Shown here: positions 10,328 to 20,973 of the stretch, piece after piece
Layout: each line of letters begins with the position of its first letter
Numbering within the stretch: the stretch's first letter is position 1
Made by a program: the position numbers and the translations under genes
Notes under the pieces: model-generated
The model's input: the letters and a program-made list of their open reading frames with translations, nothing else
Told to the model about the DNA's origin: nothing
Database searches by the model: none
DNA from: Anaeromyces robustus
Taxonomy: Eukaryota > Neocallimastigomycota > Neocallimastigomycetes > Neocallimastigales > Neocallimastigaceae
Reading direction: 5' to 3'
Assembly (NCBI GenBank): GCA_002104895.1
Contig: MCFG01000552.1
Location: 1 to 32,161 of the forward strand
DNA: 32,161 nt

Positions 10328-11206
10328 ATGAATAATCTTGAATATTATAAACATAAAAAAAATTCAATTGTAATAAAATATCTTAAAGAGTATAATTTGT
10401 ATAATGAAGGTAATTTTAAATCTGAAGAAATTAAATTATTAATTTGTTTAATAATTAAAGATCTTAGTTTACCTAAATTAAAAAAACAAGAAATCTTGGA
10501 ATCAGTATTAAAAGAATTATTTGAAAATTATAGATATGATAGAGATTATGAAGTTAATAATTTTTTTAAATATAATAGTAACTTTATTTTAAAGTTACTT
10601 TTATATTATAAAAATAAAATAAAATTTTCAAAAAAAGAATTTGAATTATTATTAATTAAAGAAAAAGAAGATAAATGTAATTCTGTGATTAATTTTAATG
10701 TAATTGATAGATATGACTATTATGAAAAAAATAGTACTGATAAATATAACGTTCGAAGAATAGTTAATCCTTTATTTATTGCTTCTTACCATAATTGTAA
10801 AGATATAATAAATATGTTAGTTAATAAATATGGTGCTTATATTTATATAAAAGATAATGAAAATAATACATTATTACATATAGGTGCTAAGAGTGGTAAT
10901 CTTACTACACCACTATTACTATTTAGTAAAGAATATAATATTGATATAAAAAATAATAAAGGTGAAACGCCATTACATAAAGCTTGTATACAATATAGAT
11001 ATAAAAAAGAAGGTACAATAGATAGATTATTAAAACGTGGAGCAAATATAAATGCGCAAGATAATGAAGGTAATACACCATTAATAAATTTATCTCGAAC
11101 TACGCTTAATGAAGATAATGTAATATTTTTAATAAACCAAGGGGCAGATATAAATAAACCAAATAATAAATTTAAATATATTTTTTTTTTTAATAATAAT
11201 TTTTAA
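10328..11206 (+). CDS. ankyrin-repeat protein, probably 3' truncated
   Basis: 292 residues with no signal peptide, so probably cytosolic. Residues 1 to about 140 are a helical, Lys/Leu/Asn-rich N-terminal domain. From about 146 there are roughly four ankyrin repeats: NPLFIASYHNCKDIINMLV, the NTLLHIGAKSG repeat, GETPLHKAC with LLKRGANINAQD, and GNTPLINLS with LINQGADINKPN. Where the next repeat should begin, the frame runs into an AT-rich KFKYIFFFNNNF tail and stops. That tail lies inside a 51-bp tandem duplication of the 3' flank, so the original C-terminus has probably been lost. Ankyrin repeats bind other proteins; the partner cannot be told. Confidence 0.75.
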   Translation: MNNLEYYKHKKNSIVIKYLKEYNLYNEGNFKSEEIKLLICLIIKDLSLPKLKKQEILESVLKELFENYRYDRDYEVNNFFKYNSNFILKLLLYYKNKIKFSKKEFELLLIKEKEDKCNSVINFNVIDRYDYYEKNSTDKYNVRRIVNPLFIASYHNCKDIINMLVNKYGAYIYIKDNENNTLLHIGAKSGNLTTPLLLFSKEYNIDIKNNKGETPLHKACIQYRYKKEGTIDRLLKRGANINAQDNEGNTPLINLSRTTLNEDNVIFLINQGADINKPNNKFKYIFFFNNNF

Positions 11207-11263
11207 AATATTGATAATAAATTTAAATATATATATTTTTTTAATAATAATTTTTAAAATATT
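11161..11263. repeat. tandem duplication of about 51 bp at the ankyrin gene end
   Basis: Two adjacent near-identical AT-rich copies (about 11161-11212 and 11213-11263), each ending ttttaaaatatt. The first copy encodes the odd C-terminal tail of the ankyrin protein and its stop codon. Confidence 0.75.
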
Positions 11264-13142
11264 ATTTAATATTTATAAAATGATTTTTTTTTTTTTAAAA
11301 ATCAATATTAAAAAATATTTATTAAAATGAATATTATTAAATATTTTATATCATTATTAATATTATATATTATTAAAGTTGATTGTAGTCCATACAATCA
11401 TTTGGATTTACAGATAGCTTTATTAATTTTATCAGCTGGTGATCATAAGGGTAATATAGTTAAAGATTTAGATGAAAAACCTTTAAAAATTAATATTAGT
11501 ATAAAAAATTTTGACAATAATAAATATATTAAAGATATTACTGAAATAATTCCAAAATTAAACGAAGTTAAAACTGATTCTAACTATGATACTGATTCTA
11601 AAAAAACGAAAGAAATTGAAAGAAGGTTTAAGGAATTATATAAATTAGCTGAAATAATAGTATGTGATAGATTAGGTTATGAATATATTGAACATCTAAA
11701 TGATCCATATGTATCAGAATTATATAATAGATATAAAGATAATCCTAGTGGAATGGAAACGGAATTTGAAAATCATATGGAAAATATAGATATATTTAGA
11801 AAGCTAACTGGAATTCAATTAATTGACAGTGATAAAGAATTAAGTATTATGTCTATTTATGATAGAAAAGTAGAAAATCCAGATAGGGTTAGTCATGAAC
11901 ATTAGTATTATAATAATTATAATTTTAAAGAATTTATTAAGAATGGTGTTACTGGAAATAGTAATAATATATTAAAAATATATAAAAATGGTAGTACTCT
12001 AATGGATGAAAATTCTGAAATATATACTTTATATAAAGATGTAGGAGAAAGTTGTATTAATACTAAAGAATGTTATGAATTATTTTACGATAAAGATGCC
12101 ATTTATAAAAGTATTAAAGAAAACACAGATTTTACTTTAATTAAAGAAAATAACGGTAATGAAAATATATTACATTTTATTGTTAAAGATAATGATGATG
12201 GTAATATATATGCATTTAAGTTAAAATATGATAATGAAAATTCTAAATATATGTTTGATACTTCAAAAATAAAATCATTAACTTTAACAGATGTTAATGA
12301 TAGTATAAAAGGATATGGCAAAAAATCATCAAATACTTTTAATGAAGAATTTGAAAATACAGGTTATGTAGAGGGTAAAGGAATACATATTATATCAGAA
12401 TCAGGTGTAAAACTTGAATATAGAGTGAATGGAGAATATCTATATATTAAATCATATAATCCTGAAGATTATATATATAAAGATAATAATAATAAAGGAA
12501 TAGAAAATATGTTAAGTAATGTTATTTTAAATCTTAGAGTTCAACCTTGTCCAAATTATGATGATAATAAAAATTTATTGTGTAGTTATAGTAATGAAGA
12601 TATTGATCATATTGAAAAATTAACAGCAAAATTTTTTAAATAAAAGAGAGGATTTAAAAAATGATAAAATAAAAGAAATAAATAAAGATAAGGTAAAATA
12701 TAATAAATATAAAAATCAAATTTCAAAATTAAAAAGTATAGCTAAGTCTATTGATGATTTAGAACTATATAAAAATATTTTTGATGTACCTAATTCAAAT
12801 TCTAATAATGAAGAAAATACAGATGGATCTAATTCAAAATCTAATAATGAAGAAAATACAGATTAATCTAATTCAAATTCTAATAATGAAAAAGAATCAA
12901 ATCTTAATACTGTTTATCAAAATATTGTTAAATTTTTAAATGATAAAGTAAAGAATTTAAAAGAGTTAAGAGATAATACTTCTGGATCAGAACATGAAAA
13001 ATATAAAAAAGAATATAATTATTTAAAAGATGAACCAAAGAAATTAAAAAATATTAAATTTGATAATGAATTTACCAATAATTATAATACAATAAAGAAA
13101 ATATATAATAATTTTTTAAATAATCAATTAAAAGGTGATTAT

Positions 13143-13957
13143 GAAAAATATAAAGAATCTGAAGAATCAAATATATTGAAATCTAATAAAGAAAAAGTAG
13201 AAATAATTAATTTAATAAATGATAAAATAAAAGAAAATGAAAATGAGGAATATTTAAATGATTTAAATAAAGAAGTAGATGAATATTATAAATCAAAAGA
13301 TTTAAATAGCATAAAAGAGGAGTATAAGTTAAATGATAATAATGAAAATAATGAAGTTCTAATTAAAAATATAATTAGAGTAACATTATATGAAAAGGAA
13401 GAAGAAAATAAAATTAAATTTAAAAATATTAAGGAAGATGTTGTAAATGAGTATATAAAGACAAAATATTTAAATTTAGAGAGTACTAAGAATAAAATAA
13501 ATAATATAAAAATTGATGAATTTTTAAAGAATCAATTAAAATATGATTATGAAAAATATAAAAAATCTGAAGAATCAAATATATTGGAATCTAATGAAAA
13601 AACAGTAGAAATAATTAATTTAATAAATGATAACATAATAAAAGATGAAAATGAGGAATATTTAAATGATTTAAATAAAGAAGTAGATAAATCTTATAAA
13701 CCAAAATATATAAATAAGATAATAGAGATGTATAAATTAAATGATAATAATAAAAATAATGAAGTTCTAATTAAAAATATAATTAGAGTAACATTATATA
13801 AAAAGAAAGAAGAAAATTAAATTTAAGGAAGATGTTATAAATGAGTATATAAAGCCAAATTATTTAAATTTAGAGAGTACTAAGAATAAAATAAATAATA
13901 TAAAATTTGATGAATTATTAAATGATTATTTAAAATATATTGAAGAAGAAATAAAAA
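13143..13957 (+). repeat. 408-bp coding tandem duplication in gene C
   Basis: The unit starting gaaaaatataaagaatctga at 13143 recurs at 13551 with few changes, 408 bases (136 codons) later. The end of the unit appears again near 13800-13920. Counting against the first unit, that last stretch lacks 14 bases around 13815, which breaks the reading frame. Confidence 0.85.
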
Positions 13958-14070
13958 ATGGAGAGACAAAAAAATCAGAATTAGAAGAAGAATATACAAC
14001 TGAAAAAAAAATAATTCGTGATTCATCTAAACAAAATTTAATAGAAAAATTACAACCTGTTAGTAAAAAT

Positions 14071-15990
14071 ATGAGCGGAGATCCTAACTATTACTCATTT
14101 ATTAATATTTTAAATGATATATCACATAATAGTGATTTAGAACCATCCATTGAGTTAGTTAATGAAGCCAATAAATTAACTATTGAAGATTTTAATGGTA
14201 AATATAAGCAATATAAAATTGTATCTAAAAGATCTTTAGGATCATGTAAAATGTGTAATCAAATAAAAATGATAAAAGAAATAACAATTTCTTCTAAAAC
14301 TATTGAAACGTTAAAAACATTTAAAGATATGAATTTAAATCCAAATATTTTACCATTTTCTTCCGATGTAAATGATATTAATAATCCAAATATGTTAGTT
14401 AAAGATGCTAATTCTATAGATGAAGTATGGAATACATTAGTGGAAACCTATAAAAATAATATTGATAAATTTGATAAAGAAAAAAGTGAAAAGTTTATTA
14501 GAGATTTTAATAGTATTATTAATGATCATATTTTAGAATATACGGATTCGAATTATAGTAATAATGATAATAAAATGGATGAAGAAAAGATTAATAAATT
14601 AATATCATTACGTTCAGAAATCATTAGTATTCATGAAAATAAATATGAACCTATTGAAGATATTGAATTACGTTCTTTAAATTCTCATGATTCACAATCT
14701 AGATATAATAAAAATAGATTAAAACGATTGATATCTAAATTATCTAAGATAGCAGGTATTAATCCGAATACAATTTTGAATTCCGAAAATCCATTATCTG
14801 CTATAAATGAATTATGTGAAGAATTAGATAAAGTAGAGAATATTGAAGATATTAATTCTATATATAATGAATTGAATGATTTAAAATCTAATAATGAATT
14901 AGAATTAATTAATAAGGATGAATCTTCAATGAATTCAGAAATTGTTCATGAATTATATAATAGTGTAGCCAGTAAAAATGGTATGGAAATGGATAATGAA
15001 GTCGTAAAATCAGAGAATAATTTGAAAGTATTAAATGATGATAATACTAATGAAGGTAATTCATCAGATAAAAGTATAGATGAAAATACGTTAAAAACAT
15101 TAAAAGCATTAAAAGATAAGAATATTGATAAAAATATATTACCTTCTCAGTATGAAGTAGATGATATATCTAATCCTAAACTTTTATATAAAAATGCAGA
15201 AAGTCTTGTAAATGTTTGGAAAAAGTTATCTACAAGCTATAATAAAAATTTTGATAAATTTAGTGAAAAAGAAAGTGCTGATTTTATAGTTGGATTTAAT
15301 AATGTCATTAATGAATTAAAATCCATGTTATCTAATTCTAAATATAATAATGATTTAAATATGAAGAAGATTAATGGTGAAGATATAAAAACCTTAGAAA
15401 AATATTTCAATAGAGATTATAATTTACATAAAGAAAAATTTAAGATTATACGTGATAATAAAGGGGATGAAATGATTTATCATTTAAAATATAATAAAGA
15501 TTTAAATTCTAAATATTATAAGAAAAATATTATAAATAATCTTAACAAATTATTAAGTATAGTAAATTTAAACCGTGGTAATTTAATATATGGATTAGGA
15601 ACTAGGTTTGAAGATGGAAAAATATCTTCCGAGATAGATTATAGAACTATTGGTGAAGGAAATAATTTAAATGAAGCTCTTGATAATTTATGTGAATTAA
15701 CTGAAACTTTAGATGTAAGTTCATTGAGTGATGATCATAAAAATGAATTACGTAAGCTCTATGAAAATTTCCATGATATGATATTACGGGTTAATAAAGA
15801 ATATGATCATGGAAAAATTATAAGTGGTAACAGTAACAGTCATGTTATATATAAGTTACATAATAGTCTTGCCATGTTATTGGACGAAGATACCTTTGAC
15901 ATTAATGATGATATTAATGATTCAGAAATTAAGTTAACCGATCCAGATCTTGAACCGTTAGAAGGTAAAAATGCTATTGATGTTTATTAA
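14071..15990 (+). CDS. gene C, longest open block (639 codons)
   Basis: This is the longest uninterrupted part of gene C and the block an automatic annotator would most likely report as a gene of its own. The frame is open upstream of this ATG as far as about 13820, so 14071 is an internal Met, not a natural start. It holds both copies of the roughly 80-residue module, a CKMC pair near residue 68, and mostly helical Asn/Lys/Glu-rich sequence. There is no signal peptide of its own. The block ends in a frame change, after which sense continues in another frame from about 15971. Confidence 0.45.
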   Translation: MSGDPNYYSFINILNDISHNSDLEPSIELVNEANKLTIEDFNGKYKQYKIVSKRSLGSCKMCNQIKMIKEITISSKTIETLKTFKDMNLNPNILPFSSDVNDINNPNMLVKDANSIDEVWNTLVETYKNNIDKFDKEKSEKFIRDFNSIINDHILEYTDSNYSNNDNKMDEEKINKLISLRSEIISIHENKYEPIEDIELRSLNSHDSQSRYNKNRLKRLISKLSKIAGINPNTILNSENPLSAINELCEELDKVENIEDINSIYNELNDLKSNNELELINKDESSMNSEIVHELYNSVASKNGMEMDNEVVKSENNLKVLNDDNTNEGNSSDKSIDENTLKTLKALKDKNIDKNILPSQYEVDDISNPKLLYKNAESLVNVWKKLSTSYNKNFDKFSEKESADFIVGFNNVINELKSMLSNSKYNNDLNMKKINGEDIKTLEKYFNRDYNLHKEKFKIIRDNKGDEMIYHLKYNKDLNSKYYKKNIINNLNKLLSIVNLNRGNLIYGLGTRFEDGKISSEIDYRTIGEGNNLNEALDNLCELTETLDVSSLSDDHKNELRKLYENFHDMILRVNKEYDHGKIISGNSNSHVIYKLHNSLAMLLDEDTFDINDDINDSEIKLTDPDLEPLEGKNAIDVY

Positions 15991-17200
15991 AGATAATACT
16001 ATTCCACCAGAAAGTAAAGAATTAATATTTAAAGGAGTAGAAAGTCAAATAAAGAATTCTAAAAATAAATATTTAAATAAAAATACTTATAACTTTATTA
16101 CCGAAACGAAAAAACATATTGACCAACAAGGAATAAAAATTAAAGAATTAAAATCTTATAAAGGTAATGAATTACACCTATTAAACTTTGTATCTTTATC
16201 TAGTAATTATAATGATTTAGTTGGTACGGCTATATGTTATGATCGTGTACTCAGTAGTGATATAAATAATGATATACCTATTAGTACCTTAGAGTTTGAT
16301 AGAGAATTAGATAATCGTGTTAATTATGTAATAACTAATGAATTAAATTCAGTTGTGTCAGACACTATCAAAAACCATCCTAAAATATATAATATTAAAA
16401 ATCAATTCTGTAAAGAAGGTAGTTTTACTTGGGGAAGTAATACTGTTTCCGTAATAAGTGAATCTAGTTTAATAAATATGTTTTTTGATCACTCAAATAT
16501 TAATAGTAAATCTGATGTCCTCTCCCATTTAATTGAAGATAGTACGATTGAATCACATGATACTTTGGGGTATTCCGTTGAATTGAGTTTTCAATACATG
16601 AATTATCAATCACCAGGTAGTATAAATCAAAAAGATGCTAATGCTATATCACGTAATTATAATAAATTGCATAATAAATTAGTAAAAAATATACAACCTA
16701 TTGATGAATTTCAAAATCAAGCATTTTCTGAAGCTATAGATGAAGTTAAACAATATAATCCTAATATTGAATCTAAAATTTCCGAAGATGTAAATGTCAA
16801 TGTAGAAGAAGTATTTAATGAAATGTCGGAATATGATGATAAAATAAAGGATTCTATGACGAAAGATATTAAAACCCATGTAGAAAATAGTGTGAGAAAA
16901 TTTAATATATATATAGGAGGGTCGTATTATAAATTCTCAAAAATGTTAGGAAGAGAAAATCAAGTTACTATTAATGATTATAAAAAATACTTTAATGATG
17001 TTGTTAAATACGTATCTAATTATATTATAAAAAATAATATAAATCTAAATGATAAAGGATTAGTAATAAATATAAAACCTAATATGAATAATATTGATAA
17101 TATTCATAATCATAGTTATGCTAAAAATAATATTGTAAAACCTAATAAACAATTTAAAATAAAATATATACATCCTAATAAACAAATAACAAAACCATAG
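15971..17200 (+). CDS. gene C, C-terminal open block (409 codons)
   Basis: An open frame overlapping the end of the previous block by 20 bases, in a different frame; it continues the same protein. Near the C-terminus a stretch with YIGGSYYKFSKMLG and VTINDYKKYFNDVV is less low-complexity than the rest and may be a folded domain. The last 30 residues are basic and Pro/Asn/His-containing. No family is recognised. Confidence 0.45.
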   Translation: MLLMFIKDNTIPPESKELIFKGVESQIKNSKNKYLNKNTYNFITETKKHIDQQGIKIKELKSYKGNELHLLNFVSLSSNYNDLVGTAICYDRVLSSDINNDIPISTLEFDRELDNRVNYVITNELNSVVSDTIKNHPKIYNIKNQFCKEGSFTWGSNTVSVISESSLINMFFDHSNINSKSDVLSHLIEDSTIESHDTLGYSVELSFQYMNYQSPGSINQKDANAISRNYNKLHNKLVKNIQPIDEFQNQAFSEAIDEVKQYNPNIESKISEDVNVNVEEVFNEMSEYDDKIKDSMTKDIKTHVENSVRKFNIYIGGSYYKFSKMLGRENQVTINDYKKYFNDVVKYVSNYIIKNNINLNDKGLVINIKPNMNNIDNIHNHSYAKNNIVKPNKQFKIKYIHPNKQITKP

Positions 17201-17209
17201 TAAAAAAAA

Positions 17210-17263
<54 letters not shown>

Positions 17264-17575
17264 TATAATAATTATAAATAATAATAATTATAAATATTAA
17301 TAATTATAAATATTAATAATTATAAATATTAATAATTATTATAGGGTTATAAATTTAATATAATGTTTATTATATTTATTAAATAATAATATTATAATTA
17401 TTAATAAATAAATAAATAATAAAAGTTAGGAAAGTAATTAATATTAAAAATTGATGGTAGTAAACTATATTAATTAATAATATTAATTATTTTTTTAAAA
17501 AATTATATATAAATTAATATATATAAAATTAATATATATATATATATTTAATTATTAATTATTCATTATTATTTA

Positions 17576-17609
<34 letters not shown>

Positions 17610-17992
17610 TAAAAAAAAATATATATATATTATATATTTGATTATATAATTTTTATATTAATTATAAATTTTTATTTTATATATATATTTTAGATTTGAT
17701 AGAAGTTTCTTTTTTTTTTTTATTTAAAATTACATTCTTTTAATAATATCTTTATATTTTTTTTTTTTTTTTTTATTTTATAAAATATTAGTATAAGGTA
17801 TAAGATTTATAAAATAATTTATTTTAATAATATATTTTTAAAAAGTTTTAAAATATTTATATAAAATATTAATGATATAAAATTTTATAAATTGATTTTT
17901 TAAAAAAAATATTTTGAAATAATAAAGTAAAAAAGTATTAAAATTAATTATTAGTTATTATTTAAAATCAAATAATAAAAAAAAAAATTCTA
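17201..17992. other. AT-rich intergenic region with AAT array
   Basis: Holds an AAT triplet array (about 17213-17262), then four copies of a 16-bp unit containing AATAATTATAAATATT (about 17275-17338), a poly(T) to poly(A) switch at 17577-17606, AT runs and two further poly(T) tracts near 17710 and 17760. It must contain the gene B promoter, but no motif stands out. No coding sequence is seen. Confidence 0.6.
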
Positions 17993-18306
17993 ATGTTAAT
18001 TAATATTGTACTTTGTATATTCTTTGCTAATAGTATTTTAGCAAATGAATCTAAAATATTTTGTCGTTATAATCATAAAGGTGTAACTAAAGTTTATGAT
18101 CCTGCATATTTCGATAATGATGGAAATGTTGTATATGCTAAGACTATTGAAGAATATGCCAAAGTTTTAGGTCCTACATGGTATGGGGTTTCTTGGTGTG
18201 ATAATAGTACTATGGTTAATAGTATTGGTATTTATTATGATATTTCATCTATCCAAAAGAAATTAGAAAGAAGAAATGATAATGAAAATAAAGAAAATAA
18301 AGAAAG

Positions 18307-18410
18307 TACTGAAATACCTGAAAATAAAAATGAAAATAAAAATGAAAATAAAAATGAAAATGAAAACGAAAATGAAAATGAAAACGAAAATGAAAATGAA
18401 AACGAAATTA
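18307..18410 (+). repeat. gene B Glu-Asn/Lys-Asn coding tract
   Basis: GAAAAT units, first alternating with AAAAAT and later with GAAAAC, encode a Glu/Asn/Lys linker after the N-terminal domain. Gene A has a shorter, different Asp/Asn linker at the same place, so this is a length-variable spacer. Confidence 0.85.
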
Positions 18411-19340
18411 TTAATCCATATATAAGAGGTATAAATACCATTGAAGAATCAAAAGAAATAATTAGTAATTATATTGATGCTATTTATAATAAATTAAAAA
18501 GTAGTCAACAACAATGTATACCACTAGTTAGTAATAATCCAAAATTTAATCCTTATCATAAATCATTGATTATAGGTATTAACGATCGTGTTCCTAATAT
18601 TAGACATGCCACAGGTGGTATAGTACAATTACCTAATTCTATTAATGATATTATTAGTGATATATCCGGTGGATTATCACAAGGATTTACAAATTGTGCT
18701 GCAGTAAGTAATTGTAAAGGATGTACTGTTGTATGTGATGCACTTATTACTTTTACAAATGAACGACAATATTCCATTACCAATTCTAAAGGAGAAATTA
18801 TATCACGTAGTATAGGAAATATTGAGAGTAACACAGATACTTTAACGGATGAAATATCTAATACTATTGAAGTGGCATCTACCTTAACTCATACTGACAG
18901 TCTATCTCAATCAGAGTCAAATGCAGATACTAATACCTTGGAATTAGCAGTCTCTATAGCACATTCTGAAGGATCTACTTTAACGGATGATAAAAATATT
19001 TCCGTTAATAATGAACATTCTGAAGCTAATATTCATGGAGTTACGGAAGATGATACTCATGCTATAACTAATACAACAGGTCTTACAAGAGAAAGAAATT
19101 GGAGTGGATATAAAGAAAAATCAGGTACCACAGAACGTAGTTATTTAAGTCAAGAAGATTATGATTATTATAATAATCAATATGAAGAAATAGGTAAAAT
19201 AGACTATATAGATGGAAAAACTTCTTATAAAAATGAAAATAAAAATAAAAATAAACAAAATGAAAATAACGATTTTATTTTATTTAATAATGATAGTATA
19301 TATAACCATAACAATGAAACTCAATTAGAAAAAAGATTTT

Positions 19341-19526
19341 TACCATTGGCAGCATTAGTACCTATAGTTGTTGAATTTGCTGTTCAAACGGGAGTTAGAG
19401 TATTAGCAAAACAAGCCATAAAACATGTCGGTAAATATGTAGCTAAAAAAGCAGTTAAATCATTAGCTAAAAAAGCTAGTAAAAATGCAGTTAAAAATGG
19501 AGCTAAAAATTTATCTAAGAGAGGAA
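19341..19526 (+). other. gene B segment between Kex2-like sites
   Basis: Sixty residues lie between LEKR and LSKR. The first twenty are hydrophobic (FLPLAALVPIVVEFAV); the rest is regularly spaced Lys with Ala/Val, as in a cationic amphipathic helix. The bracketing dibasic sites are also present in gene A. If cleaved by a Kex2-type protease this would be released as a separate membrane-active-looking peptide; that is inference only. Confidence 0.45.
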
Positions 19527-19630
19527 AAAAAAATTCTCTATCTAATGGAGTTCAAGCAGCTTCAAGTGCCGGAGGAAATTATCAAGAATATAAAAGTAAT
19601 GAATTCCAACAAATTTCATTTAATAGAACT

Positions 19631-20047
19631 TATGATCAAACTGAGATATGGAATAACAAAAATTATAACCAAATTGAGACATGGAATGGCGATAATCGTA
19701 ATTTAACCGAAACATGGAATTGGAAAAATTATGAACAAAATGAACATTGGAGTGGTCTTAATTATGATTTAAATAAAAAGACCTATGAATTAACTAAAAA
19801 ATGGAATCAAAAAAATTATGATCAAACAGAAAGATGGAATAGTGCTAATTATCAACAAACAGAAAAGTGGAATCAAAAGAATTATGATCAAACTGAATAT
19901 TGGAATAGTGCTAATTATCAACAAACTGAATCATGGAATTTAAAAAATTATCAACAAACCGATCATTGGAATCAAAAGAATTTCGATCAAACAGAAAAGT
20001 GGAATTGGAAAAACTTTAATCAAACTGAGTATTGGAATAAAAGAAAC
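19631..20047 (+). repeat. gene B: thirteen 11-residue Trp repeats
   Basis: Units such as YDQTERWNSAN and YQQTEKWNQKN repeat over 139 residues; one of the thirteen is a short seven-residue unit (YDLNKKT). Trp is kept in every full-length unit and Asn closes it. The two paralogues differ in unit number and order, which fits gain and loss of 33-bp units. Confidence 0.85.
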
Positions 20048-20973
20048 GAACAAATGCAATATAATATGGCTAATTTTAATTATGATATGCAAGAATATTT
20101 TACGGAAAGACAAGAAAGAGCTGATTTAGTAATGGCTTTATCGGGTACTCGTTCATCAAGTAATTCAGAAGTGGAAGGATCTACAAAAGGTGGTTCTAAA
20201 ATTAATTCTAAAGAAGACTCAGTTTATAATTCACATTCTCATAGTGTCATGGATCAAAAGGAAACAACTAATGGATATTCTATTGGATATTCCTTAGGTC
20301 ATAGTGAAAGCATCTACTAAAGAAGATTCTGTCAGTGACAGTATATCTAATTTATTATCTAATACTTATACGGTTGATAATGGATGGGAAGAACAAGATA
20401 CTGAATCAAATACTGAAACTAATGGTAGAACCTTTGGTAATAGTTATTCTAACTCGATCATGAATGAACTATCTATTGAAGAAGCTAAAACTATATCAAA
20501 TGAAACTATTTATAGTAAAATAGAATCCAATTCAGTTTCCTATCAAATACGTCAATCTATTAGTGATCAACCTAATGACGATGGATGTTATTCCTATGAA
20601 GTAACCCCTAATATATTATCCGAAGCGACAGTATGAGCATGTGGTACGACAAATGCAAAATTAGGAGATCATGTAAAATTTTACACATCTGAATATTCAA
20701 AGTATGCCACTAATCAGTATATTATTAATAAAACAGGGTGTTCGTATAATGAAGATTCACGAAATTTCCGTATATTAGAAAATGATATCTATGATTTAAA
20801 AATTGATATTCAGCGTGGAATTAAAAATAATTTAATTAGTGGAGATGTTTTAACAGCTCCTGATCCAATTATCTCTTTTGGAGAATCCATTAATTATTCT
20901 GGTGCGTATATTGCTACAATAAATTCTAATTCTGATCCTAATATTAAAAAATCTTCATGGTTCTTTGGAATAT

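Larger units (their letters stand above)
11327..17200 (+). pseudogene. gene C: large secreted Lys/Asn-rich protein, multiply interrupted
   Basis: The ATG at 11327 opens a signal peptide (FISLLILYIIKVDC, about residues 6-20). Coding-like sequence then runs almost without a gap to the TAG at 17198-17200, but in pieces. There is an in-frame TAG at 11903-11905, a frame change near 12635 in a T-run, an in-frame TAA at 12864-12866, a frame change near 13815 caused by a 14-bp deletion, and another near 15980. The middle is a highly charged Lys/Glu/Asn helical region with a 408-bp tandem duplication. Further on, a module of about 80 residues occurs twice, beginning TIETLKTF (about 14300) and NTLKTLKAL (about 15090), each followed by an asn-ile-leu-pro motif. 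I recognise no known domain. Secreted or cell-surface location is inferred from the signal peptide. Short frame-specific stops make translation of the whole unlikely as the sequence stands, unless some breaks are assembly errors. Confidence 0.6.

Noticed and set aside
11880-11910. A tiny intron (GT...AG) removing the in-frame TAG in gene C
   Set aside because: The GTTAGT to TTAG interval is under 20 bases, too short for splicing.
12103-12321. Minus-strand open frame
   Set aside because: Antisense of gene C with no start context or domain.
20634-20636. TGA read as Trp (altered genetic code)
   Set aside because: TGG encodes Trp many times in the window, and the gene carries other independent lesions.
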